This document shows positions 60,018-64,000 of a stretch of 64,000 nucleotides of DNA, piece by piece. Location of the stretch: NCBI GenBank assembly GCA_035758825.1, contig DASTWA010000004.1, positions 13,225 through 77,224 of the forward strand, written 5' to 3'. This DNA is from JARIHD01 sp035758825. GTDB taxonomy: Bacteria; Patescibacteriota; Saccharimonadia; Saccharimonadales; UBA4665. The notes under the pieces are model-generated. The model saw nothing but the letters and a program-made list of their open reading frames with translations, was not told the origin of the DNA and made no database searches. Positions within the stretch are counted from its first letter, which is position 1. The number at the start of each line of letters is the position of its first letter. The translations under genes were made by a program, and so were the position numbers.

Positions 60018-60061
60018 CTCCCTCTTTTCTCCTCTCTCCTAACAATGTTATAGTGGCTTGC

Positions 60062-60820
60062 ATGAGCCAAAATATCGTAAAAGTAACTAACCTCCAGAAG
60101 GCCTACGATGATCGTCAGGTAGTGAAGGGGATTAGTTTCGAAGTAAAACGCGGCGAGATCTTCGGTATACTCGGGCCGAACGGCGCCGGCAAGACAACCA
60201 CTCTCGAGATGCTTGAGGCTATGCGGCCGATAGACGGCGGCCAGGCCGAGATTGACGGCATAAACGTTGCTGCCAACCCCCGCGGCATCAAGCGGATAAT
60301 CGGCGTGCAGCCGCAGTCGCCGGCCTTTCAGGATAAGACCAAGCTGATCGAGACGATCGAGCTGTTCGCCGCTGCTTATGGCGAGCGGGTCAATGCTATG
60401 GAATTTTTGCGGGATGTCAATCTCGAAGAAAAAGCCAATGATTATGTCGAGAACCTGTCCGGCGGCCAGAAGCAGCGGCTTAGTATCGCGGCAGCATTAG
60501 TGCACAGCCCCAAGGTGTTTTTTATGGATGAGCCTACTACCGGCCTTGACCCGCAAGCGCGGCGTAACCTGTGGGAGCTTGTCGAACATGTCCGGGACAA
60601 GGGCGTCACGGTTATTATGACTACCCACTATATGGATGAGGCTGAACTGCTTTGTGACCGGGTAGCGATTATGGACAACGGCGAAATCAAGGTTATCGAT
60701 ACACCCAAGAATCTTATTAGACAACTTCTCGGCCGTGGGTTTAAAAAGAAAAAAGAAGTAGAGCAAGCCAATCTGGAAGACGTATTTATTGATCTGACAG
60801 GGAAGGGATTGAGAGACTGA
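60062..60820 (+). CDS. ABC transporter ATPase (ABC-2 exporter partner)
   Basis: 252 residues from ATG 60062. Walker A GPNGAGKTTT near residue 39, signature LSGGQKQRLSIA near 134 and Walker B VFFMDEPTTGLDP near 155 are present, with the H-loop TTHYMDEAE. It belongs to the drug/lipid exporter group. It is followed two bases later by its permease. TATAGT (60049-60054) lies seven bases before the ATG; a longer frame upstream overlaps a terminator and is rejected. Confidence 0.93.
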   Translation: MSQNIVKVTNLQKAYDDRQVVKGISFEVKRGEIFGILGPNGAGKTTTLEMLEAMRPIDGGQAEIDGINVAANPRGIKRIIGVQPQSPAFQDKTKLIETIELFAAAYGERVNAMEFLRDVNLEEKANDYVENLSGGQKQRLSIAAALVHSPKVFFMDEPTTGLDPQARRNLWELVEHVRDKGVTVIMTTHYMDEAELLCDRVAIMDNGEIKVIDTPKNLIRQLLGRGFKKKKEVEQANLEDVFIDLTGKGLRD

Positions 60821-60821
60821 T

Positions 60822-61931
60822 ATGAAAAAATCCTGGTACATCATTTGGACCTTTACCCGGCTAAACACCCGCCGGTTCTTCCGCGACCGTCTGGCGATAT
60901 TCTTCTCGATTTTGTTCCCGCTGATCTTCTTGTTTGTTTTCGGCGGCATCTTTGGAAAGGATTCGGACGTCAGTTTTAATGTGGCAGTCATTAACCAATC
61001 CAATACCAAATTCGCCCAAAAGTTCGAGGGTGAGCTGGGTAAGCAGAAAGTCTTCAAGATAGACAATGAGATCAACAGCATAGATGAGGCCAACGAAAAA
61101 CTGAAACGCAGTCAGATAGACGGAGCGATCATCCTGCCCAAGAACTTTGGTGAAGTAAAGGACGGCAAGCCCTACCCGAGCGGTAAGGCAAAAGTGATCT
61201 ATACCCAAAACAACCAGCAGGCCGGGCAAACCCTTGCCTCGCTGCTGGACGCGCAGTTCAAGGGTATAAATGCCCAGTACATCCAAAACGAAACGCCGCT
61301 TACCGTAGAAGCTGAACAGACCAGTCAAAAGGGGCTAAAGCAGTTCGATTACACCTTTGCCGGGCTGCTGGGATTCTCGATCTTGGGTATTGGCATCTTT
61401 GGACCGATCAATGTTTTCCCGGAGCTCAAGAAGCAGGGCATTCTGCGCCGTCTGCATACTACGCCGCTTAAGGTGTCGGAATACTTCGTTTCGACGGTGC
61501 TTACGCAAGTATTACTCGGCATGATCTCGATCGGCATCATGTTTGGCGTGGCTATCGGGGTATTTGACCTGCATATTGTCGGCAATCCGATAGAGTTAAC
61601 GCTGTTCCTGGTGCTCAGCATCATTACTATCTTGGGTATCGGTTTGGCGCTGGGCGGTTGGGCAAAGAACGAACGCCAGGTGGCTCCCCTTGCCAACATT
61701 ATCGTATTCCCCATGATGTTCCTGTCGGGCACCTTCTTCCCGAGGTTTCTTATGCCCGAATGGCTGCAGAGTATCTCTGATTTTATTCCGCTGGCCCCGG
61801 CAATTGACGGCATCCGGCTGATCGCAACCGAAGGCAAGGGCCTCATAGACCTGCTCCCTCAGATCGGCATCCTGGGCGCCTGGCTAGTAGTCGTGTACCT
61901 CATCGCCTTCCGCGTATTCCGCTGGGAATAG
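60822..61931 (+). CDS. ABC-2 type exporter permease
   Basis: A 369-residue membrane protein. One N-terminal helix (about 22-42) leads to a ~130-residue extracytoplasmic domain (DVSFNVAVINQSNTKFAQKF and onward). Five or six C-terminal helices follow, with GILRRLHTTPLKVSEYFVS and PMMFLSGTFFPRFLMPEWLQ, typical of YhgE/ABC-2 families. It pairs with the ATPase just upstream. Substrate unknown: drugs, peptides or lipids are all plausible. Confidence 0.92.
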   Translation: MKKSWYIIWTFTRLNTRRFFRDRLAIFFSILFPLIFLFVFGGIFGKDSDVSFNVAVINQSNTKFAQKFEGELGKQKVFKIDNEINSIDEANEKLKRSQIDGAIILPKNFGEVKDGKPYPSGKAKVIYTQNNQQAGQTLASLLDAQFKGINAQYIQNETPLTVEAEQTSQKGLKQFDYTFAGLLGFSILGIGIFGPINVFPELKKQGILRRLHTTPLKVSEYFVSTVLTQVLLGMISIGIMFGVAIGVFDLHIVGNPIELTLFLVLSIITILGIGLALGGWAKNERQVAPLANIIVFPMMFLSGTFFPRFLMPEWLQSISDFIPLAPAIDGIRLIATEGKGLIDLLPQIGILGAWLVVVYLIAFRVFRWE

Positions 61932-61972
61932 CTCTGGCTTCTTGAGGCAAGTGTAACTACAATGGTCGTAGT

Positions 61973-62497
61973 ATGAGTATGCTGCATATTAGGGCGCTTG
62001 CCGAAGAGTACGCCGCCAAATACAATCCTGACCGTGTCTCGCCGTTTCCTTTCGAGAATGTATTAAAGGCGCACGAAGACCTGCAAATTTACTATACCGC
62101 TTTAGAGGACGAAGTTTCCGGCGTGATTTTGTTTAAGGACAAAGAATACAGCATCCTGATCAATACCGACAAGCCAACGACGCGGCAGAACTTTACGATC
62201 GGCCACGAGCTGGGGCATTACTTTTTGCACAAAGATGAGCTGCAGCGCAGCAACGGTATCGTTGATGGGGACGATTCATTGGACGGGCAAAAGATTCTTT
62301 ACCGCCGCGACGACGAACGCAACAAGCGTTTGGAGATTGAAGCCAACAATTTTGCGGCCAGCCTGCTGATGCCCGCCGACCTGGTTCGCCGGGCATGGCA
62401 GGCGACGAGAAGCGTAGAGGAGTGCGCGCGTATTTTTAGCGTGTCTGTGGTGGCTATGAGCGTGCGGTTGACAAAGCTTAAGCTGCTTTCGGAGTAG
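61973..62497 (+). CDS. ImmA/IrrE-type metallopeptidase
   Basis: A 174-residue M78 peptidase: GHELGHYFLH with the zinc ligands H78 and H82 around E79, and EIEANNFAASLLMP supplying the third ligand region. A helix-turn-helix-like helical end follows (SVEECARIFSVSVVAMSVRL). Relatives such as ImmA and IrrE cleave a repressor (ImmR or DdrO) after stress. No repressor gene is adjacent; a membrane protein follows after six bases. TACAAT (61958-61963) is nine bases before the ATG. Confidence 0.88.
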   Translation: MSMLHIRALAEEYAAKYNPDRVSPFPFENVLKAHEDLQIYYTALEDEVSGVILFKDKEYSILINTDKPTTRQNFTIGHELGHYFLHKDELQRSNGIVDGDDSLDGQKILYRRDDERNKRLEIEANNFAASLLMPADLVRRAWQATRSVEECARIFSVSVVAMSVRLTKLKLLSE

Positions 62498-62503
62498 CCA
62501 ATC

Positions 62504-62917
62504 ATGGGGGAGCCGCGCAGATCAACCAAAATAGCCACTAGTCTGATACACACGCAGCCCGACGTTGACCACTATTTTCAGGCCCTGGAACATGCAAAAC
62601 CTGCGCCAGCCAGCAACGACAACCAGAAAAAGATCGATATCAACGAAGAGATAGCCCGTGAACGCAAAATCAGGAACGACAACGCCGAGCAGGATATCAG
62701 CCTCAAGCGTACGACACTGATCACACTGTTTATTTTTCTGGCAATCGAAACATTCCTAATTTTTCTGCTTGCGCTTTTTCAGGCTGTCGGCTGGCCGGGT
62801 AATTTTAGCCTGGACGAGCTTAGTTTTCGGCTGCTCATTGGCGCCACCATAGCCCAGATTACGGGGATGCTGTTTGTTGCCGTTCGGTATTTGTTCCCTA
62901 ATAATAAGGAGGGATGA
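62504..62917 (+). CDS. Two-pass membrane protein of unknown function
   Basis: A 137-residue protein. A charged N-terminal cytoplasmic half (about 1-70) precedes two membrane helices (about 71-92 and 107-128). It lies six bases after the metallopeptidase gene and overlaps the next gene by four. It could be the regulated partner of the peptidase, but no cleavage motif is known. No family recognised. Confidence 0.7.
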   Translation: MGEPRRSTKIATSLIHTQPDVDHYFQALEHAKPAPASNDNQKKIDINEEIARERKIRNDNAEQDISLKRTTLITLFIFLAIETFLIFLLALFQAVGWPGNFSLDELSFRLLIGATIAQITGMLFVAVRYLFPNNKEG

Positions 62918-63189
62918 TGGGACATCTGTCACAAGAAGAATTAGCTCAGATCATACATCAGGCCGAGCAACAAGTCGAAGTGGGCGCTACTTACGCGCAT
63001 TACAAGCATCCTGAAGATAATTTGTATGTGGTTACAGCCGTCGCACTCATCGAAGCGACGGATGAGCCGGCCGTAATCTATAAAGCACTGTATGGAGCGA
63101 AAGTAACCTTTGTGCGTCCGGTTAGCGTGTGGTGCGAATCCGTAGAGTGGCAGGGCCGGCTGGTACCGAGATTCGTCAAGGTCAGTTAA
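62914..63189 (+). CDS. DUF1653 domain protein
   Basis: A 91-residue protein matching the DUF1653 pattern: YAHYKHPEDNLYVVTAVALIEATDEPAVIYKALYG, then VRPVSVWCESVEW and PRFVKV at the end. Small DUF1653 proteins are widespread but of unknown function. AAGGAGGG overlaps the start. ATG 62914 or 62917 could be used. It overlaps the convergent phytoene-desaturase-like gene by eight bases. Confidence 0.82.
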   Translation: MMGHLSQEELAQIIHQAEQQVEVGATYAHYKHPEDNLYVVTAVALIEATDEPAVIYKALYGAKVTFVRPVSVWCESVEWQGRLVPRFVKVS

Positions 63190-64000
63190 GGCTATCCAAA
63201 ACAATCCGCCGGCACGTTAACTCGGCGCTAATAAGCACGCTTGGCATGCCGATGCCCGGATGGACGTCGGCGCCAACGTAGTATACGTTTTTGGCTTTGC
63301 GGCTTTTGTTGCTTGGCCGGAATACGGCCGTCTGCATAAGGTTGTGCGCCAGTCCCAGGCCCGAACCGCGGAAGTTATTGTACGCGCGGGCAAAGTCATC
63401 CGGGGCAAATACTTTTTTGAATGTGACGTGGCCCCGAAGACCGGTTAGACCTGCCTTAGTCTCAAGCATTTCCAGTGTCATTGAGGTGTATGCGTCCAGG
63501 GCTTGCCGCGTGACAGAAATACCGGCGGGAAGCGGAACAAGTACAAAAATACATTCGTGGCCTTTGGGAGCAATGCCAGGATCGGTCCTGGACGGCGCAC
63601 AAATATAGAGCGACGGGTTGTCCGGCAAGGTGTGCTCGTCAAAGATCTGCTCAAAGTTATGCCGCCAGTCGTCGCTGAACAGCAGAGTGTGGTGCAGCAG
63701 GTTGTCGTAGCGGCGATTTACTCCAAGATATAACAACAGCGCCGATGGCGAGGTTCTGCGTTTTTGCCAATAACGCTCAGTGTGATCCCTGTACTTCGGG
63801 CTGGTTAGTTCGCTTTCTGTATGGTGCAGGTCAGCGTTGCTGACGACAACGTCGGCTGGCCAATGTTTGCCGCCGGCTATGACGCCACTCGCCCGTTCGC
63901 CTTCAAGAACAATGTTAGTAACTGATGTTCGTGTTTTGTATGTTACACCGTACTTTTTACCTATGCTAATAAGGGCCTCAACAAGTTTGTAGATGCCGCC
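63182..64000 (-). CDS. Phytoene desaturase (CrtI)-like oxidoreductase, 5' end beyond the window
   Basis: About 272 C-terminal residues are visible and the frame stays open to the edge. At the edge it reads GGIYKLVEALISIGKKYGV, then VTNIVLEGERASGVIAGG and ADVVVSNADLHHTESE, a flavin-enzyme strand and helix pattern of CrtI. Further on are SALLLYLGVNRRYDNLLHH and the C-terminal NVYYVGADVHPGIGMPSVLISAELTC, the carotenoid-desaturase signature. The family desaturates or isomerises C30-C50 carotenoids. Related polyprenyl oxidoreductases are possible, as the FAD-binding N-terminus is not in view. Confidence 0.88.
   Translation of the reverse strand, partial: GGIYKLVEALISIGKKYGVTYKTRTSVTNIVLEGERASGVIAGGKHWPADVVVSNADLHHTESELTSPKYRDHTERYWQKRRTSPSALLLYLGVNRRYDNLLHHTLLFSDDWRHNFEQIFDEHTLPDNPSLYICAPSRTDPGIAPKGHECIFVLVPLPAGISVTRQALDAYTSMTLEMLETKAGLTGLRGHVTFKKVFAPDDFARAYNNFRGSGLGLAHNLMQTAVFRPSNKSRKAKNVYYVGADVHPGIGMPSVLISAELTCRRIVLDSLN

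Noticed and set aside
60005..60061. Upstream extension of the ABC ATPase
   Set aside because: It runs through the terminator of the preceding gene, and TATAGT lies just before ATG 60062.
1..64000. CRISPR array, tRNA/rRNA genes, insertion sequence or prophage
   Set aside because: No regularly spaced repeats, cloverleaf or rRNA sequence, transposase motif or terminal inverted repeats were recognised, although no RNA-finding program could be run.

Overview
This window reads as the replication-origin neighbourhood of a small-genome bacterium of the Candidatus Saccharibacteria (TM7, Patescibacteria/CPR) type. That placement is inference. It rests on the gene order recF - (unknown) - dnaN - dnaA - oriC - rpmH - rnpA - yidC - jag, an almost complete lack of anabolic pathways apart from cell envelope genes, many lineage-specific membrane-anchored proteins of unknown function, and the standard genetic code (TGA is used as a stop, for example in ATGA overlaps). 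No rRNA, tRNA, CRISPR array, phage or insertion sequence was seen.

Layout. 1-8.1 kb holds the origin: recF (only its first codons are inside the window), an unknown exported protein, dnaN and dnaA on the minus strand. After the DnaA-box region come rpmH, rnpA, yidC, jag and a TIM-barrel-like protein on the plus strand. 8.1-39.3 kb is a large surface-polysaccharide region. It holds eight glycosyltransferases, a polyprenyl-phosphate sugar-1-phosphate transferase, a Wzm/Wzt ABC exporter with a long Wzt C-terminal domain, an O-antigen-ligase-like protein and three methyltransferases. It also has a GT-C-like membrane protein, GtrA- and SMR-like small membrane proteins, and sugar-nucleotide enzymes: mannose-1-P guanylyltransferase, HAD-type phosphomannomutase, GalE, GlmS, an FnlA/CapE-type dehydratase and an RmlD-like reductase. 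39.3-42.6 kb contains a LexA-like DNA-binding protein without a protease domain, a cobalamin riboswitch controlling an unrecognised 564-residue protein, a 30-codon ORF and a DsbA-like oxidoreductase. 42.7-53.8 kb mixes a CBS-domain membrane protein, aspS, pyrB, two HhH DNA glycosylases, a class-A beta-lactamase-like protein and two paralogous membrane-anchored beta-propeller-like proteins. 53.8-64 kb holds unknown membrane proteins, murC, a strongly expressed-looking 65-residue protein, an ABC-2 exporter pair, an ImmA/IrrE-type metallopeptidase operon and the 3' part of a phytoene-desaturase-like gene.

How the genes work together. The polysaccharide genes can make GDP-mannose, UDP-galactose/glucose, UDP-GlcNAc precursors and a 6-deoxy-amino sugar, start a glycan on a lipid carrier, extend it, probably cap it by methylation and export it through Wzm/Wzt.

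The most interesting regulatory features are the B12 riboswitch with an orphan target, short leader ORFs with hairpins ahead of aspS and pyrB, and a widespread arrangement in which a -10 hexamer lies only 6-11 bases before the start codon. The last suggests many leaderless mRNAs.
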